Below, piece by piece: positions 43,907-56,302 of a stretch of 64,000 nt of DNA. The stretch is from Stenotrophomonas maltophilia. GTDB taxonomy: Bacteria; Pseudomonadota; Gammaproteobacteria; Xanthomonadales; Xanthomonadaceae. Positions within the stretch are counted from its first letter, which is position 1. Each line of letters starts with the position of its first letter. The DNA is taken from positions 660,001-724,000 of the forward strand of contig NZ_CP015612.1 in assembly GCF_002138415.1 (NCBI RefSeq). The letters run 5' to 3'. Under the pieces are notes generated by a model, which ran no database searches, was not told the origin of the DNA, and was given only the letters and a program-made list of their open reading frames with translations. The translations under genes were made by a program, and so were the position numbers.

Positions 43907-45411
43907 GTCCTTCGATGTTGCTTTCGCAGTTGCTTCCGGATGTGGCCCTGGCGGGCCACGATCCCGTTCTGACCGGCCTGGTGCTGGACAGCCGCGCCGT
44001 GCGCCCCGGCAATGCCTTCATCGCCATCGCCGGTTTCGGCGCGCATGGCCTGGGCTTTGTCGAGCAGGCCCGTGCGGCTGGCGCCGGCGCCATTCTGTTC
44101 GAACCGCCGGCACCTGCCGAGCTTCCGGCACCGGGCGATGCGATCGCCGTGCCGGGCCTGCGCGCGCGCATGGGTGCGATGGCCGACCAGTTCCATGGCG
44201 CACCGTCGCGGGCGATGGCGATGGTGGGCGTGACCGGCACCAACGGCAAGACCTCCACCGTGCAGCTGCTGGCCCAGGCCTGGCACCTGCTCGGAACGCC
44301 CAGTGGCAGTATCGGCACGTTGGGCGCCGGACTTTATGGTTCGGTTGAGCCGACCGGTTTCACTACGCCGCTGGTGTTGCAGATGCATGCGCTGCTGGCG
44401 CAGCTGCGCGACGCCGGCGCGCGCGCGGTGGCGATGGAAGTCAGCTCGCACGCACTGGACCAGGGCCGCGTGGATGCCGTGCACTACGACGTGGCAGTGT
44501 TCACCAACCTCACCCGCGATCATCTGGATTACCACGGCGACATGGCCAGCTACGGCGCGGCCAAGGCGCGTCTGTTCCATCGTCCGGGCCTGAAGGCCGC
44601 GGTGATCAATCTTGACGATGCGTTCGGTCGCCAGCTGTTCGCCGGCCTGCCGGCGGGCGTGCAACCGATCGGCCTGAGCTCGCGCGGTGCCAGCGACGCC
44701 AGCGTGCGCGCCGAGGCGCTGCAGCTGGACGGCCGTGGCATTGCCTTCGAACTGGTCATCGACGGCCAGCGCGCGGCGGTGCAGTCTCCGCTGCTGGGCC
44801 GCTTCAACGTGGACAACCTGCTGGCCGTGGCCGGCACCCTGCACGTGCAGGGCCAGCCGCTGCCGCGCATCGCCGAAGTGCTGTCGGCACTGCAGCCGAT
44901 CCGTGGCCGCATGAACCGCCTGGGCGGCGAAGACGGCCTGCCGACCGTGGTGGTGGATTACGCGCATACCCCGGACGCGCTGGAACAGGCGCTGGACAGC
45001 CTGCATGGCCACCTGCACGGCGCGCTGTTCTGCGTGTTCGGCTGCGGTGGCGAGCGTGATACCGGCAAGCGCCCGCAGATGGCCGCCATCGCCGAGCGTC
45101 TGGCCAACCAGGTGATCGTCACCGACGACAATCCGCGTGGCGAAGATGGCGACGTGATCGTGGCCGACATCCTGGCCGGCTTCACCGATGCCTCCGCCGT
45201 GACCGTGCAGCGCAGCCGCGCGCGTGCGATCGGCCTGGCGGTGAAGCGTGCCGGTGCCGGTGACATCATCCTGATCGCCGGCAAGGGCCACGAGCCGTAC
45301 CAGGAAGTGAATGGCGTGCGCCATGACTTCGACGACACCGAAGTGGCTGCTGCCGCACTGGCGGCCAAGGCTGGTGTCCTGGCGGCCCAGGCCGGGGAGG
45401 GCATCGCATGA
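43903..45411 (+). CDS. murE: UDP-MurNAc-L-Ala-Glu:meso-diaminopimelate ligase MurE
   Basis: 502-aa cytosolic Mur ligase. P-loop [13 protein letters not shown], and the meso-DAP-selecting motif D409-N410-P411-R412 (TDDNPRGED), so the third residue of the stem peptide is meso-DAP. It starts by ATGA overlap with ftsI and overlaps murF the same way. In this lineage the acceptor may have been made by a non-canonical glutamate route (see findings). Confidence 0.96.
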   Translation: MSPSMLLSQLLPDVALAGHDPVLTGLVLDSRAVRPGNAFIAIAGFGAHGLGFVEQARAAGAGAILFEPPAPAELPAPGDAIAVPGLRARMGAMADQFHGAPSRAMAMVGVTGTNGKTSTVQLLAQAWHLLGTPSGSIGTLGAGLYGSVEPTGFTTPLVLQMHALLAQLRDAGARAVAMEVSSHALDQGRVDAVHYDVAVFTNLTRDHLDYHGDMASYGAAKARLFHRPGLKAAVINLDDAFGRQLFAGLPAGVQPIGLSSRGASDASVRAEALQLDGRGIAFELVIDGQRAAVQSPLLGRFNVDNLLAVAGTLHVQGQPLPRIAEVLSALQPIRGRMNRLGGEDGLPTVVVDYAHTPDALEQALDSLHGHLHGALFCVFGCGGERDTGKRPQMAAIAERLANQVIVTDDNPRGEDGDVIVADILAGFTDASAVTVQRSRARAIGLAVKRAGAGDIILIAGKGHEPYQEVNGVRHDFDDTEVAAAALAAKAGVLAAQAGEGIA

Positions 45412-46802
45412 AGCGCACCCTGCTTTCGCTGATCGCACACTGGGCCGGCGGCGAGATCCATGGCGATGACGTGGCCATCGATGCGGTCAGCAATGACACC
45501 CGCAGCCTCGGCCCGGGCAGCCTGTATGTGGCGCTGCGCGGCGAGCGTTTCGATGGCCATGACTTTGCCGCCGACGCGCAGGCGCGCGGTGCCAGCGCGC
45601 TGCTGGTCGAGCGCCTGCTGCCGATCGAACTGCCGCAGGTGCTGGTGGCCGACAGCGAACTGGCGCTGGCGAAGATCGCCACCGGCATGCAGCGCGACCG
45701 CGATACCGAGGTGTTCGCGATCACCGGCAGCAACGGCAAGACCAGCGTGAAGAGTCTGCTGCTGTCCATCCTGCAGCAGGTGGCCCGGCACGCGCACAAG
45801 GTGGTCTACGCCAACCCGGGCAACCGCAACAACGAGATCGGCCTGCCGCTGGCAGTGATCGATGCTCCCGAAGATGCCGACTACGCCGTCTACGAGATGG
45901 GCGCGGGCAAGCCGGGTGACATCGCCTACCTGACCGACATCGCCCGCCCGCGCTATGCGCTGGTCAACAACATCGCCCCGGCGCACCTGGAGCGGATGGG
46001 CAGCCTGCTCGGCGTGGCAGTGACCAAGGGCGCGATCTATGCCGCGCTGCCGGCCGATGGCGTGGCCGTGATCAATGTCGACGATGCCTACGGCCGTTGG
46101 TTCGAACAGCACTTCGTCGGCATCCCGGCACGTTGCCGCGTACTGCGCTATGGCCTGGAGCACACCGCGGACATCACCGCGCGCGACATCCGCGCCGGCG
46201 CGCAGGGCAGCCAGTTCACCCTGGTCGCACCGGGCGGCGAAGCCCGCGTGGTACTGGGCCTGCCGGGTCGCCACAACGTCAGCAATGCGCTGGCCGCTGC
46301 CAGCCTGGCGCTGGCCGCCGGTGTCGATCTGACGCTGATTGCCGCCGGCCTGGCCGAAGCGCAGCCAGTGCCGGGCCGCCAGATTGCCCATCAGCTGCGC
46401 AACGGTGCGGTGCTGGTGGACGACAGCTACAACGCCAACCCCGGTTCGCTGGCTGCGGCCATCGACGCTCTGGCCGCTGCGCCGGAAGAGGGCTGGCTGG
46501 TGCTGGGCGACATGCGCGAGCTGGGGCCGGACGCCGAAGCGCTGCACGCGCAGGCGGGGTTCCGCGCGCGCGCCGCTGGCCTCAAGCGCCTGTATGCGCT
46601 GGGTCCGCTCAGCGCCGCGGCCGCCACCGCCTTCGGCGACGGTGGCCGTCATTTCACCACCCATGACGCGCTGTCGCAGGCGTTGAAGGATGAGCTGCAC
46701 GCCGGCGTGCGCTGCCTGGTCAAGGGTTCCCGTGGCAGCGCCATGGACACGATTGTCAAAGCGCTGCTGGCGCAAGGAGAGGAATCCCCGCATGTTGTAT
46801 GA
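45408..46802 (+). CDS. murF: UDP-MurNAc-tripeptide:D-Ala-D-Ala ligase MurF
   Basis: 464 aa. P-loop [11 protein letters not shown], then [14 protein letters not shown] and [11 protein letters not shown], typical of MurF. It completes the cytoplasmic pentapeptide precursor using D-Ala-D-Ala from the Ddl encoded downstream. Its last 11 bp overlap the mraY start region. Confidence 0.96.
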   Translation: MKRTLLSLIAHWAGGEIHGDDVAIDAVSNDTRSLGPGSLYVALRGERFDGHDFAADAQARGASALLVERLLPIELPQVLVADSELALAKIATGMQRDRDTEVFAITGSNGKTSVKSLLLSILQQVARHAHKVVYANPGNRNNEIGLPLAVIDAPEDADYAVYEMGAGKPGDIAYLTDIARPRYALVNNIAPAHLERMGSLLGVAVTKGAIYAALPADGVAVINVDDAYGRWFEQHFVGIPARCRVLRYGLEHTADITARDIRAGAQGSQFTLVAPGGEARVVLGLPGRHNVSNALAAASLALAAGVDLTLIAAGLAEAQPVPGRQIAHQLRNGAVLVDDSYNANPGSLAAAIDALAAAPEEGWLVLGDMRELGPDAEALHAQAGFRARAAGLKRLYALGPLSAAAATAFGDGGRHFTTHDALSQALKDELHAGVRCLVKGSRGSAMDTIVKALLAQGEESPHVV

Positions 46803-47877
46803 ACTGGCTCGATGGTTGCAGCAGTTGGAGAGCCTGTTCGGGCTGTTCAACTACCAGACGTTCCGCGCCATCCTTGCCGCGCTGACGGCCCTGTTCCTGT
46901 CGCTGTGGCTCGGCCCGGCGATGATCCGCAAGCTTGCCCAGTTCAAGGGCGGCCAGCCGATCCGCAAGGACGGTCCGCAGACCCATTTCTCCAAGGCCGG
47001 TACGCCGACCATGGGCGGCTCGCTGATTCTGCTCACCATCACCCTGTCGGTGCTGATGTGGGCCGACCTGCGCAACCGCTACGTGTGGCTGGTGCTGGCG
47101 GTGATGCTGTGCTTCGGCGCCATCGGCTGGTATGACGACTGGATCAAGATCGTCCGCCGTGATCCGAACGGCCTGAAGTCGCGCTGGAAGTACCTGCTGC
47201 AGTCGATCTTCGGCCTGGCCGCGGGCCTGTTCCTGTTCTACACGGCCGACGTGCCGGCAGCGCTGACCTTCTACATCCCGATGTTCAAGTCGATCGCGCT
47301 GCCGCTGGCGGGCATCGGCTTCGTGGCCATCGCCTACTTCTGGATCGTCGGCTTCTCCAACGCGGTGAACCTGACCGACGGCCTGGATGGCCTGGCCATC
47401 ATGCCGACCGTGCTGGTGGCCTGCGCGCTGGGCGTGTTCGCCTATGCCTCGGGCAACGTGGTGTTCGCCAACTACCTGCAGATCCCGCAGATTCCGGGTG
47501 CCGGCGAGCTGGTGATCATCTGCGCGGCCATTGCCGGCGCGGGCCTGGGCTTCCTGTGGTTCAACACCTATCCGGCCATGGTGTTCATGGGCGACATCGG
47601 CGCGCTGGCGCTGGGCGCGGTGCTGGGCACGATCGCGGTGATCACCCGCCAGGAACTGGTGCTGGTGATCATGGGCGGCGTGTTCGTCATCGAAACGCTG
47701 TCGGTGATGATCCAGGTGGCCTCGTTCAAGCTGACCGGCAAGCGTGTGTTCCGCATGGCGCCGATCCACCACCATTTCGAACTGAAGGGCTGGCCGGAGC
47801 CGCGCGTGATCGTGCGCTTCTGGATCATCTCCGTCGTGCTCGTGCTGATCGGCCTGGCCACGTTGAAGGTGCGCTGA
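46792..47877 (+). CDS. mraY: Phospho-MurNAc-pentapeptide transferase MraY
   Basis: 361 aa, about ten membrane helices. It transfers the pentapeptide precursor to undecaprenyl phosphate, forming lipid I. Signatures: [35 protein letters not shown] and [12 protein letters not shown] strong AAGGAGAGG lies upstream of the ATG at 46792. Next comes ftsW, with only one base between; the murD that usually lies between them is absent. Confidence 0.96.
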   Translation: MLYELARWLQQLESLFGLFNYQTFRAILAALTALFLSLWLGPAMIRKLAQFKGGQPIRKDGPQTHFSKAGTPTMGGSLILLTITLSVLMWADLRNRYVWLVLAVMLCFGAIGWYDDWIKIVRRDPNGLKSRWKYLLQSIFGLAAGLFLFYTADVPAALTFYIPMFKSIALPLAGIGFVAIAYFWIVGFSNAVNLTDGLDGLAIMPTVLVACALGVFAYASGNVVFANYLQIPQIPGAGELVIICAAIAGAGLGFLWFNTYPAMVFMGDIGALALGAVLGTIAVITRQELVLVIMGGVFVIETLSVMIQVASFKLTGKRVFRMAPIHHHFELKGWPEPRVIVRFWIISVVLVLIGLATLKVR

Positions 47878-47878
47878 G

Positions 47879-49204
47879 ATGAACGACCTGTCCCGCCAGG
47901 CAACACGCCTTGAAGCCATCGAAGGCAGCTACGACAAGTGGTTGCTGGGCGCGATCATCGCGCTCACCGGTGTCGGCGTGGTGATGGTGGCGTCCAGCTC
48001 GATCGCCTTGATGAGCAGCCCGTTCTACTACCTCAACCGCCACCTGATCTTCCTGGCGGTGGGCATCGTGCTGGCGGTCATCGCCGCCCGCACCGAGCTG
48101 AAGTCCATCGAGCAGTACAACCAGATGCTGCTGCTGGGCTGCTTCGTGCTGCTGCTGGCGGTGTTCACGCCAGGCTTGGGCAGCACGGTCAACGGTGCGC
48201 GTCGCTGGATCAACCTGGGCATCTCCAAGTTCCAGACGGTTGAAGCGGTGAAAGTGCTCTACATCGTCTGGCTGTCGAGCTACCTGGTGCGTTTCCGCGA
48301 CGAGGTCAATGCGACCTGGCCGGCAATGCTCAAGCCGCTGGGCGTGGCCGGTGCCCTGGTCGTGCTGTTGCTGCTGCAGCCGGACTTCGGTTCGTCCACC
48401 CTGCTGCTGGCGATCACCGCCGGCATGCTGGTGCTGGGCGGGGTGAACATGCCGCGCATGTCGATGCCGGTGATCATCGGCCTGGTCGGCATGAGCGCGC
48501 TGGCGATCATCGAGCCGTACCGCATGCGCCGCATCACCTCCTTCCTGGACCCGTGGGCCGACCAGCAGGGTGACGGCTACCAGCTGTCGAACGCGCTGAT
48601 GGCGGTGGGCCGCGGCGAGTGGACCGGCGTTGGCCTGGGCAACTCGGTGCAGAAGCTGTACTACCTGCCGGAAGCACATACCGACTTCATCTTCTCGGTC
48701 ACCGCCGAGGAATTCGGCTTCCTGGGCACCTGCGTGATCGTGGCCCTGTACGCGCTGCTGGTCGGCCGCACGTTCTGGCTGGGCATGCGCTGCGTGGAAA
48801 TGAAGCGGCACTTCTCCGGCTACATCGCCTTCGGCATCGGCCTGTGGATCAGCATGCAGACCTTCGTCTCGATCGGCGTGAACCTGGGCATCCTGCCGAC
48901 CAAGGGCCTGACCCTGCCGCTGATCTCCTCCGGTGGTTCGTCGGTGCTGATGACCTGCGTGGCGATGGGCCTGCTGCTGCGCGTGTCCTATGAACTCAAG
49001 CGCGCCGAGCGCCGCCAGGCCGTGCGCATCGGAGGCGCTGAAGACGCCGCTGCCGAGCCGATGGATGAGCCGGTGGCGCCGGCGTCGACCAGTGTGCCGA
49101 TGAGTGCCGAGCCGGCCGCGGCCGCCGCAGCGGCCCCGGCCGCTGCACGCGGCACCAGCCGCCTGCAGTCGCGCATCGAACCGACCTTCGGGAGGCTGTC
49201 ATGA
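47879..49204 (+). CDS. ftsW: SEDS peptidoglycan glycosyltransferase FtsW
   Basis: 441 aa with ten membrane helices; polymerises septal glycan together with FtsI. Conserved [18 protein letters not shown] and [12 protein letters not shown] loops and the end [17 protein letters not shown] are visible. The C-terminal cytoplasmic tail is long and Ala/Pro-rich. It starts at ATG 47879, right after mraY, and overlaps murG by 4 bases. Confidence 0.96.
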   Translation: MNDLSRQATRLEAIEGSYDKWLLGAIIALTGVGVVMVASSSIALMSSPFYYLNRHLIFLAVGIVLAVIAARTELKSIEQYNQMLLLGCFVLLLAVFTPGLGSTVNGARRWINLGISKFQTVEAVKVLYIVWLSSYLVRFRDEVNATWPAMLKPLGVAGALVVLLLLQPDFGSSTLLLAITAGMLVLGGVNMPRMSMPVIIGLVGMSALAIIEPYRMRRITSFLDPWADQQGDGYQLSNALMAVGRGEWTGVGLGNSVQKLYYLPEAHTDFIFSVTAEEFGFLGTCVIVALYALLVGRTFWLGMRCVEMKRHFSGYIAFGIGLWISMQTFVSIGVNLGILPTKGLTLPLISSGGSSVLMTCVAMGLLLRVSYELKRAERRQAVRIGGAEDAAAEPMDEPVAPASTSVPMSAEPAAAAAAAPAAARGTSRLQSRIEPTFGRLS

Positions 49205-50289
49205 ATGCAGCCACCGATAGCGTGCGCCCGGTGATGATCCTCGCCGGTGGCACCGGCGGGCACATCTTCCCCGGTCTGGCCGTGGCCCGCGTGCTGCGCG
49301 CGCGCGGCGTGCCGGTCACCTGGATGGGCGCCGATGGTGCGATGGAAACCCGTCTGGTGCCGCAGCACGACATTCCGATCGATACGCTGGCCATCACCGG
49401 CCTGCGCGGCAAGGGCAAGCTGGCCCTGCTGGGCGCGCCGTGGCGGCTGATGCGCGCGCTGCGCGCGGCCGGCATGATCATCCGCAAGCGCCAGCCGCGT
49501 GCGGTGGTCGCCTTCGGTGGTTTCGCCTCTGGCCCGGGTGGCATGGCCACGCGCCTGCATGGCCTGCCGCTGCTGGTGCACGAGCAGAATCGCGCTCCCG
49601 GCATGACCAACCGCATCCTGTCGCGCTATGCGCGCCGGCTGCTGACCGGTTTCCCGGGTACCTTCGCCAAGGGCGAGGAGTTTGTCGGTAACCCGGTACG
49701 TGCTGAAATCGCCGCCATCGCACCGCCGGAACAGCGCTTCGCCGACCGCCACGGCCCGCTGCGCGTGCTGGTGGTCGGTGGCAGCCAGGGCGCACGTGCG
49801 CTCAACACCGGTGTACCGCAGGCGATTGCCGCGCTGGGTGACGGCGTGCCGGTGCAGGTGCGCCACCAGAGTGGCGAGAAGATGCATGCCGAGGCGGTCG
49901 AGGCGTATGCCAAGGCCGGCGTGCAGGCTGAAATCACCCCGTTCATCGCGAACATGGCCGACGCGTTCGCCTGGGCCGATCTGGTCGTGTGCCGTGCCGG
50001 CGCGTCGACCCTGGCCGAGCTGTGCGCGGTCGGTGTCGGCAGCGTGCTGGTGCCATTCCCCGCCGCCGTCGACGATCACCAGACCCGCAATGCGGAGTAC
50101 CTGGTCGAGCGCGGCGCGGCGGTTTTGCTGAAGCAGGACGGAACGCTGGCCGACGGCATTGCCGCACTGCTGCGCGATCTGTCCGAAAATCCCGCCCGCC
50201 GCATGCAGATGGCGCAAGCCGCGCGTGCCCTGGCCAAGGTCGATGCCGCCGAGCGCATCGCCGATATCATTCTTGAGGAAGCTGTATGA
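49201..50289 (+). CDS. murG: Lipid II synthase MurG
   Basis: 362-aa peripheral membrane GT28 glycosyltransferase that adds GlcNAc to lipid [18 protein letters not shown] is the N-terminal G-loop; [12 protein letters not shown] and the second loop [10 protein letters not shown], plus [14 protein letters not shown] for the UDP-sugar, are all present. It overlaps ftsW by ATGA. Confidence 0.97.
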   Translation: MNAATDSVRPVMILAGGTGGHIFPGLAVARVLRARGVPVTWMGADGAMETRLVPQHDIPIDTLAITGLRGKGKLALLGAPWRLMRALRAAGMIIRKRQPRAVVAFGGFASGPGGMATRLHGLPLLVHEQNRAPGMTNRILSRYARRLLTGFPGTFAKGEEFVGNPVRAEIAAIAPPEQRFADRHGPLRVLVVGGSQGARALNTGVPQAIAALGDGVPVQVRHQSGEKMHAEAVEAYAKAGVQAEITPFIANMADAFAWADLVVCRAGASTLAELCAVGVGSVLVPFPAAVDDHQTRNAEYLVERGAAVLLKQDGTLADGIAALLRDLSENPARRMQMAQAARALAKVDAAERIADIILEEAV

Positions 50290-50329
50290 AGAAGGCATGC
50301 CACCGCGCCTGCCCTGCGCGAGGCCGCGC

Positions 50330-51766
50330 ATGATCCGTCGCCTGCACGACACCAACGACCTCGTGCGCGCGTTCCCGCGCGTGCATTTCGTCGGCATCGG
50401 CGGCACCGGCATGAGCGGTATCGCTGAAGTGATGCTGACGCTGGGCTATGAAGTGTCCGGCTCGGACAACGCCGACAACGTGGCGACCCGCCGCTTGGCC
50501 AGCCTGGGTGCACGCATCATGCGCGGCCACTCCGCGGCCAACGTGCTGGGCACCGACTGCGTGGTGGTCTCCAGCGCCATCCGCGAAGACAACCCGGAAC
50601 TGATGGAAGCGCGCAGCCAGCGCATTCCGATCATGCCGCGTGCGGCGATGCTGGCCGAGCTGATGCGCTTCCGCCGTGGCATCGCGGTGGCCGGTACCCA
50701 TGGCAAGACCACCACCACCAGCCTGACCGCCGCGGTGCTGAGCGAAGGTGGCCTGGACCCGACGTTCGTGATCGGTGGCCAGCTGCTGGCCGCCGGTGCC
50801 AACGCCAAGCTGGGTGGTGGGCAGTGGCTGGTGGCCGAGGCCGATGAAAGCGATGGCAGCTTCCTGCGCCTGAACCCGCTGATGTCGATCATCACCAACA
50901 TCGATGCGGATCACCTGGAAAACTACGGCAACGACTTCGCCCGCGTGCAGGCGGCGTTCGCCGAGTTCCTGCAGCGCTTGCCGTTCTACGGCCTGGCGGT
51001 GCTGTGCATCGACGATCCGGAAGTGGCGGCACTGGCTGCCAAGACTCCGCGCCACGTGATGAGCTACGGCATGAGCCCGCAGGCCGACGTGCGCGCCGAG
51101 AACGTGGTGCAGGAAGGCTCCCGCATGCGCTTCACCCTGCGCCTGCCGCAGGGCACCAGCCAGGAAGTGGTGCTGGCGCTGCCGGGCAAGCACAACGTAC
51201 TCAACGCGCTGGCCGCCGCTGCGGTGGGCTGGCAGCTGGGCGTGGCACCGGATGCCATCGCACGCGCGCTGGAAGGTTTCGCCGGTGTCGGCCGTCGCTT
51301 CAACGATCTGGGCGAGGTGACCACCGCCAGCGGTGCCAAGGTCCGCATCATCGACGACTATGGCCATCACCCGAGCGAGCTGGAGGCGGTGTTCGCCGCC
51401 GCCCGTGGTGGCTGGGCCGACAAGCGCCTGGTGGTGGCCTTCCAGCCGCACCGTTACAGCCGTACCCGCGATCAGTTCGACAAGTTCGCTGCGGTGCTGT
51501 CCAGCGTCGATGCGCTGGTGCTGAGCGAGGTCTACCCGGCCGGTGAAGAACCGATTGCTGGTGCCGACTCGCATGCGCTGGCGCGCGCCATCCGTGCGCG
51601 CGGCCGCAGCGAACCGGTGGTGGTGGGCAAGGCCGCCGAGCTGGCCAGTGTGCTGCCGGACGTGCTGCAGGACGGTGATCTGCTGCTGATGATGGGCGCC
51701 GGCGACATCGGTGCCGTGGCCACCCATATCGCGGTGGAAGGCTTCAAGGGGGAGGGCGAGGCGTGA
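50330..51766 (+). CDS. murC: UDP-N-acetylmuramate:L-alanine ligase MurC
   Basis: 478 aa. [20 protein letters not shown]-loop [23 protein letters not shown] and [13 protein letters not shown] are diagnostic. ATG 50330 with GAGG 6 bases upstream gives the MIRRLHDT start usual in Xanthomonadaceae; ATG 50297 is an alternative 11 residues longer. It is separated from murG by 40 bp, the largest gap between the mur genes here. Confidence 0.95.
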   Translation: MIRRLHDTNDLVRAFPRVHFVGIGGTGMSGIAEVMLTLGYEVSGSDNADNVATRRLASLGARIMRGHSAANVLGTDCVVVSSAIREDNPELMEARSQRIPIMPRAAMLAELMRFRRGIAVAGTHGKTTTTSLTAAVLSEGGLDPTFVIGGQLLAAGANAKLGGGQWLVAEADESDGSFLRLNPLMSIITNIDADHLENYGNDFARVQAAFAEFLQRLPFYGLAVLCIDDPEVAALAAKTPRHVMSYGMSPQADVRAENVVQEGSRMRFTLRLPQGTSQEVVLALPGKHNVLNALAAAAVGWQLGVAPDAIARALEGFAGVGRRFNDLGEVTTASGAKVRIIDDYGHHPSELEAVFAAARGGWADKRLVVAFQPHRYSRTRDQFDKFAAVLSSVDALVLSEVYPAGEEPIAGADSHALARAIRARGRSEPVVVGKAAELASVLPDVLQDGDLLLMMGAGDIGAVATHIAVEGFKGEGEA

Positions 51767-52725
51767 GCGCGCTGACCTTCCCACCGCTGCGCGTGGCCAA
51801 CCCGGCTGTGTTCGGCCGCGTCGCCGTGCTGCTGGGCGGCAGTTCCAGCGAACGCGAGGTGTCGCTGGATTCCGGCCGCAACGTGCTCGAAGCCTTGCAG
51901 TCGCGTGGCGTCGACGCGTTCGCCGTGGACGGCATTCCGGCGCTGGCCAAGGCGCTCGCCGCCGGTGGCATCGATCGCGTGTTCAACATCCTGCACGGCC
52001 ACAACGGTGGTGGTGAGGACGGCATCGTGCAGGGCCTGATGGACGCCTTCGGCGTGCCGTATACCGGCTCGAACGTGCTGGGTTCGGCGCTGAGCATGGA
52101 CAAGATCCGCACCAAGCAGGTGTGGCTGTCGCTGGGCCTGCCGACGCCGCAGTACCGGAAGGTCACTGCCGAGGACGTGCACGCCAATGCCGCCGAACTT
52201 GGCCTGCCGGTGGTGGTGAAGCCGGCCAACGAAGGCTCCAGCGTGGGCATCAGCCGAGTCACCGATGACGCCGGCCTGGACGAAGCAGTGGCCCTGGCTG
52301 CGCGCTACGACGGCCAGCTGCTGATGGAGCAGATGGTGGTCGGCGACGAACTGACCGTGGCCATCCTCGGCGATGTCGCGCTGCCGTCGATCCGCATCGT
52401 GCCCAAGGGCCAGTGGTACGACTACAACGCCAAGTACATCGCCGAAGACACCCAGTACCTGTGCCCGGGCCTGGAGGGTGACGACGAGGACGAGATCCGG
52501 CGCATCGCGCTGGCCGCGTTCCGTGCCGCCGGCTGCCGCGGCTGGGGCCGCGTGGACGTGATGCGCGATCGCAGCAGCGGCCGCTTCTTCCTGCTGGAAG
52601 TGAACACCGCGCCGGGCATGACCAGCCACTCGCTGGTGCCCAAGGCCGCAGGCCAGGCCGGCATCAGCTTCGAAGAACTGGTGTGGCGCGTGCTGGAACA
52701 GACTCTGGAGGCCTCGCACGCATGA
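51763..52725 (+). CDS. ddl: D-alanine:D-alanine ligase, GTG start
   Basis: 320-aa ATP-grasp enzyme. [34 protein letters not shown], the [19 protein letters not shown] lid and [17 protein letters not shown] are typical. It makes the D-Ala-D-Ala used by MurF. The start is GTG 51763 (GTGA overlap with murC); the stop overlaps the ftsQ ATG. Confidence 0.95.
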   Translation: MSALTFPPLRVANPAVFGRVAVLLGGSSSEREVSLDSGRNVLEALQSRGVDAFAVDGIPALAKALAAGGIDRVFNILHGHNGGGEDGIVQGLMDAFGVPYTGSNVLGSALSMDKIRTKQVWLSLGLPTPQYRKVTAEDVHANAAELGLPVVVKPANEGSSVGISRVTDDAGLDEAVALAARYDGQLLMEQMVVGDELTVAILGDVALPSIRIVPKGQWYDYNAKYIAEDTQYLCPGLEGDDEDEIRRIALAAFRAAGCRGWGRVDVMRDRSSGRFFLLEVNTAPGMTSHSLVPKAAGQAGISFEELVWRVLEQTLEASHA

Positions 52726-53471
52726 ACGCGGTGCTGCGCATCTTCGTCTGGCTGTTGGCGCTGTCGGTGGTTGCACTGCCGGTGGTGGCCGTGGTCAATG
52801 GCTGGGTCGGCGCCGAGCGCTGGCCGCTGGCGAAGCTGCGCGTGCATGGTGAGTTCAAGCGGGTGCCGGCCGAGCAGTTGCAGCAGGTACTGCTGCCGTA
52901 CGCGCACGCGGGTTTCTTCGCGGTCAAGCTGCAGGACGCGCAGGACGCACTGGAACAGCTGCCGTGGGTGGAAAGCGCGCAGGTGCGCAAGCAGTGGCCG
53001 GACGTGCTGGAAGTGACCCTGGTCGAGCACAAGCCGTTCGCGCGCTGGGGCAACGACCGGCTGGTCTCCGAGCAGGGCAAGTTGTTCCCCACACCGAAGA
53101 AGCTGGCCGACCTGGCGCTGCCCGAGCTGGACGGCCCGGACAGCCAGACCGAAGAAGTGATGAAGCTGTACAGCGACTCGCGTGCATTGTTCGCACCGGC
53201 CGGCGTGGACGTGCGCCGGGTGACGATGGATGCGCGTGGCAGCTGGTCGCTGGTGCTGAGCAACGGCACCGAAGTGGTGGTCGGCCGCGACGATGCGCGC
53301 TCGCGCATGCAGCGCTTCGTCAAGGTGCTGCCGCAGCTCAACCGTCAGGACGCGCCGATCGAGCGCGCCGACCTCCGTTACACCAATGGTTTCACGCTGA
53401 GCTGGGGTACCCCGGCCACGTCGGCGAAAACGCCGGCGACCCCGGCCAGCAGGACGCAGGAAAGGACATGA
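52722..53471 (+). CDS. ftsQ: Cell division protein FtsQ
   Basis: 249 aa bitopic divisome scaffold. A membrane helix ([18 protein letters not shown]) is followed by a POTRA domain ([19 protein letters not shown] ... [29 protein letters not shown]) and the FtsQ beta domain. A Thr/Pro/Ala tail ends the protein. ATG 52722 by ATGA overlap with ddl. Confidence 0.95.
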   Translation: MNAVLRIFVWLLALSVVALPVVAVVNGWVGAERWPLAKLRVHGEFKRVPAEQLQQVLLPYAHAGFFAVKLQDAQDALEQLPWVESAQVRKQWPDVLEVTLVEHKPFARWGNDRLVSEQGKLFPTPKKLADLALPELDGPDSQTEEVMKLYSDSRALFAPAGVDVRRVTMDARGSWSLVLSNGTEVVVGRDDARSRMQRFVKVLPQLNRQDAPIERADLRYTNGFTLSWGTPATSAKTPATPASRTQERT

Positions 53472-54703
53472 ATCGCAAGGGTGACAAATCGCTGATCGTT
53501 GGCCTGGACATCGGCACCTCCAAGGTGGTGGCGCTGGTGGGCGAGTATTCGCCGGGCAACCCGATCGAAGTGATCGGCATCGGCTCGCACGAGTCGCGCG
53601 GTTTGAAGCGCGGCGTGGTGGTGGACATCGAATCGACCGTGCAGTCGATCCAGCGCGCGGTGGAAGAAGCCGAGCTGATGGCCGGCTGCGAGATCCGTTC
53701 GGTGTATGCCTCGATCTCCGGCAACCACGTACAGTGCAAGAACTCGCCGGGCATCGTGCCGATCCGCGACGGTGAAGTGACCTGGGGCGACCTGGATCGC
53801 GTGCTCGATGCGGCCAAGGCCGTGGCGATCCCGGCCGACCAGAAGATCCTGCACGCGATCCCGCGCGAGTACGTGCTGGACGATTCGCAGGAAGGCATCC
53901 GCAACCCGGTCGGCATGACCGGCGTGCGCCTGGAGGTGCACGCGCACCTGGTGGTGTGCGCGCAGTCGGCTGCAGCCAACATCAGCAAGTGCGTGCAGCG
54001 CTGCGGCCTGCAGGTGGACGACCTGGTGCTGTCCTCGCTGGCCTCCAGCGTGGCGGTGCTGACCGCCGACGAGCGCGAACTGGGCGTGGTGCTGGTCGAC
54101 ATGGGCGCCGGCACCACCGATATCGCGGTGTTCGTGCAGGGCGCGATCTGCCACACGGCCTCGCTGCCGATCGCCGGCGACCACGTCACCAACGACATCG
54201 CGCACATGCTGCGCACGCCGACCCCGGAAGCCGAGCAGATCAAGGTGCGCTACGCCTGCGCCCTGGCCCAGCTGGCCACCGCCGAGGAAAGCATCCAGGT
54301 GCCGTCGGTGGGCGATCGCCCGCCGCGCCGCATGCCGCGCCATTCGCTGGCGCAGGCCGTGCAGGGCCGCTACGAGGAAATCTTCGAGATGGTGCAGGCC
54401 GAACTGCGCCGCTCCGGCTTCGAGGAACTGGTGCGCGCCGGCATGGTGCTGACCGGCGGTGCGTCGAAGATGGAAGGCGTGGTCGAACTGGCCGAGGAAA
54501 TGCTGCAGATGCCGGTGCGCGTGGGCATCCCGCAGCACGTCACCGGCCTCGGCGAAGTGGTCGGCAACCCGGTGCACGCCACCGGCGTGGGCCTGCTGCT
54601 GATGGGCAGCCAGATCGAGCACCCGCGGCGGCCTTCGCTGCCGACCGGGCGCGCTGGAAGCATGTTCAAGAAACTCAAGACCTGGTTCCGCGGCGAGTTC
54701 TGA
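53468..54703 (+). CDS. ftsA: Cell division protein FtsA
   Basis: 411-aa actin-like ATPase that tethers FtsZ to the membrane. LIVGLDIGTSKVVALVG (phosphate 1), VVLVDMGAGTTDIAVF (phosphate 2) and VLTGGASKMEGVVELAEE (adenosine) are in order; the C-terminal amphipathic helix FKKLKTWFRGEF is the membrane anchor. It starts by ATGA overlap with ftsQ. Confidence 0.97.
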   Translation: MNRKGDKSLIVGLDIGTSKVVALVGEYSPGNPIEVIGIGSHESRGLKRGVVVDIESTVQSIQRAVEEAELMAGCEIRSVYASISGNHVQCKNSPGIVPIRDGEVTWGDLDRVLDAAKAVAIPADQKILHAIPREYVLDDSQEGIRNPVGMTGVRLEVHAHLVVCAQSAAANISKCVQRCGLQVDDLVLSSLASSVAVLTADERELGVVLVDMGAGTTDIAVFVQGAICHTASLPIAGDHVTNDIAHMLRTPTPEAEQIKVRYACALAQLATAEESIQVPSVGDRPPRRMPRHSLAQAVQGRYEEIFEMVQAELRRSGFEELVRAGMVLTGGASKMEGVVELAEEMLQMPVRVGIPQHVTGLGEVVGNPVHATGVGLLLMGSQIEHPRRPSLPTGRAGSMFKKLKTWFRGEF

Positions 54704-54718
54704 CGCGGAACCCGTAAA

Positions 54719-54735
54719 CCCGGGCCTGGCCCGGG
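54719..54735 (+). other. GC hairpin between ftsA and ftsZ
   Basis: CCCGGGC-CTG-GCCCGGG immediately after ftsA, with no T-run. The remaining 140 bp to ftsZ are C/A-rich (CAACAC repeats) and nearly free of T on this strand, as in an unstructured mRNA leader. It may help raise ftsZ output separately. Confidence 0.5.
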
Positions 54736-54873
54736 CGCAACACCCGCAGTACCCGCATCACAACGCAACACCGGCAACACACAACCCACACAGCCGCAAC
54801 GTCGGCATGCAGCAGGACGGCAGGACGCCCGAATGCCCATGCCCGCCAAAGCGGATACAACGAGGACACGGAC

Positions 54874-56109
54874 ATGGCGCATTTTGAACTGATCGAAAAG
54901 ATGGCACCCAATGCGGTGATCAAGGTGGTTGGCGTGGGCGGCGGCGGCGGCAACGCCGTGGCGCACATGGTCAACTCGGCGGTGGATGGCGTGGAATTCA
55001 TCACCGCCAACACCGACTCGCAGGCCATCAAGAATTGTGGTGCCAAGCTGCAGCTGCAGCTGGGTACCAACGTGACCAAGGGCCTGGGCGCAGGCGCGAA
55101 CCCGGAAGTCGGCCGCCAGGCCGCGCTGGAAGACCGTGAGCGCATCATGGACGCGCTGCAGGGCGCTGACATGGTGTTCATCACCGCCGGCATGGGTGGC
55201 GGCACCGGCACCGGCGCTGCGCCGGTGGTGGCACAGCTGGCCAAGGAAATGGGCATCCTGACCGTGGCCGTGGTCACCAAGCCGTTCCCGTTCGAAGGCC
55301 GTCGCCGCATGCAGGTGGCGCTGAAGGGTATCGAGGAACTGAGCCAGCACTGCGACTCGCTGATCACCATCCCGAACGAGAAGCTGATCACCGTGCTGGG
55401 TCGCAACGCGACCATGATCCAGGCCTTCCGCGCTGCCAACGACGTGCTGCAGGGCGCCGTGCAGGGCATCGCCGACCTGATCGTGCGTCCGGGCCTGATC
55501 AACGTCGACTTCGCCGACGTGCGCACCGTCATGTCCGAAATGGGCCTGGCGATGATGGGCACCGGCACCGCCCGCGGCGATGACCGCGCGCAGGCCGCTG
55601 CCGAGTCGGCGATCCAGAACCCGCTGCTGGACGACGTGAACCTGGCCGGTGCCAACGGCATCCTGGTCAACATCACTGCCGGCGCTGACTTCACCATGGC
55701 CGAGTTCGACGAGATCGGCCGCACCATCGATGGCTTCGCTTCCGAAGACGCCACCGTGGTGGTCGGTACCGTGCTGGACCCGGACATGCAGGACGAAGTG
55801 CGCGTGACGGTGGTCGCCACCGGCCTGAACCGCATTTCGGCCAGCAAGACCCAGCGTCCGGGCGAGCGTGCGCCGATCAAGCTGGTCCGCAACGCCACCA
55901 CCGGCCAGCCGGAGTTCGGCGAGTTCGACAATGGTGGCGACGCCGTGTCCAAGGCTGTCGGCGGCATGGGCCTGGGCCTGCGTCGTGCCAGCAGCGACAC
56001 CGCCGCAGCCTCCACCCCGTCGGCCCCGGCGGCTTCGGCCCCGGCTGCGGCGGAACTGCCGAACGATTACCTGGACATCCCGGCCTTCCTGCGCCGCCAG
56101 GCGGACTGA
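54874..56109 (+). CDS. ftsZ: Cell division GTPase FtsZ
   Basis: 411-aa tubulin homologue that forms the Z ring. The GTP loops [11 protein letters not shown] and [13 protein letters not shown] are intact. An Ala/Pro-rich linker near 370-395 leads to the conserved C-terminal peptide [15 protein letters not shown] that binds FtsA and ZipA. A 170-bp gap before it suggests its own promoter or leader. Confidence 0.98.
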   Translation: MAHFELIEKMAPNAVIKVVGVGGGGGNAVAHMVNSAVDGVEFITANTDSQAIKNCGAKLQLQLGTNVTKGLGAGANPEVGRQAALEDRERIMDALQGADMVFITAGMGGGTGTGAAPVVAQLAKEMGILTVAVVTKPFPFEGRRRMQVALKGIEELSQHCDSLITIPNEKLITVLGRNATMIQAFRAANDVLQGAVQGIADLIVRPGLINVDFADVRTVMSEMGLAMMGTGTARGDDRAQAAAESAIQNPLLDDVNLAGANGILVNITAGADFTMAEFDEIGRTIDGFASEDATVVVGTVLDPDMQDEVRVTVVATGLNRISASKTQRPGERAPIKLVRNATTGQPEFGEFDNGGDAVSKAVGGMGLGLRRASSDTAAASTPSAPAASAPAAAELPNDYLDIPAFLRRQAD

Positions 56110-56118
56110 GCGGGGCTG

Positions 56119-56140
56119 CCCGGGGCTTGTCCTCCCCGGG
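56119..56140 (+). terminator. Weak hairpin after ftsZ
   Basis: CCCGGGG-CTTGTCCT-CCCCGGG ten bases past the ftsZ stop, without a T-run. It may be a stability or partial stop signal; lpxC follows 160 bp later. Confidence 0.4.
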
Positions 56141-56302
56141 TTGCGCCACCATGTCCTGAAAATGCGGGCGCCGGGCCAGGATGGGCCCGGCTGCCCTGCT
56201 TCACGCGTGTCCTACCGGCGCGCCGGTGTGTCCTGCCGGCGTTTCAGCCGGGGTAGGGGACCGTGCGTGTTAATCTAATGTGTCACTTCCGGTCCATCCC
56301 CC

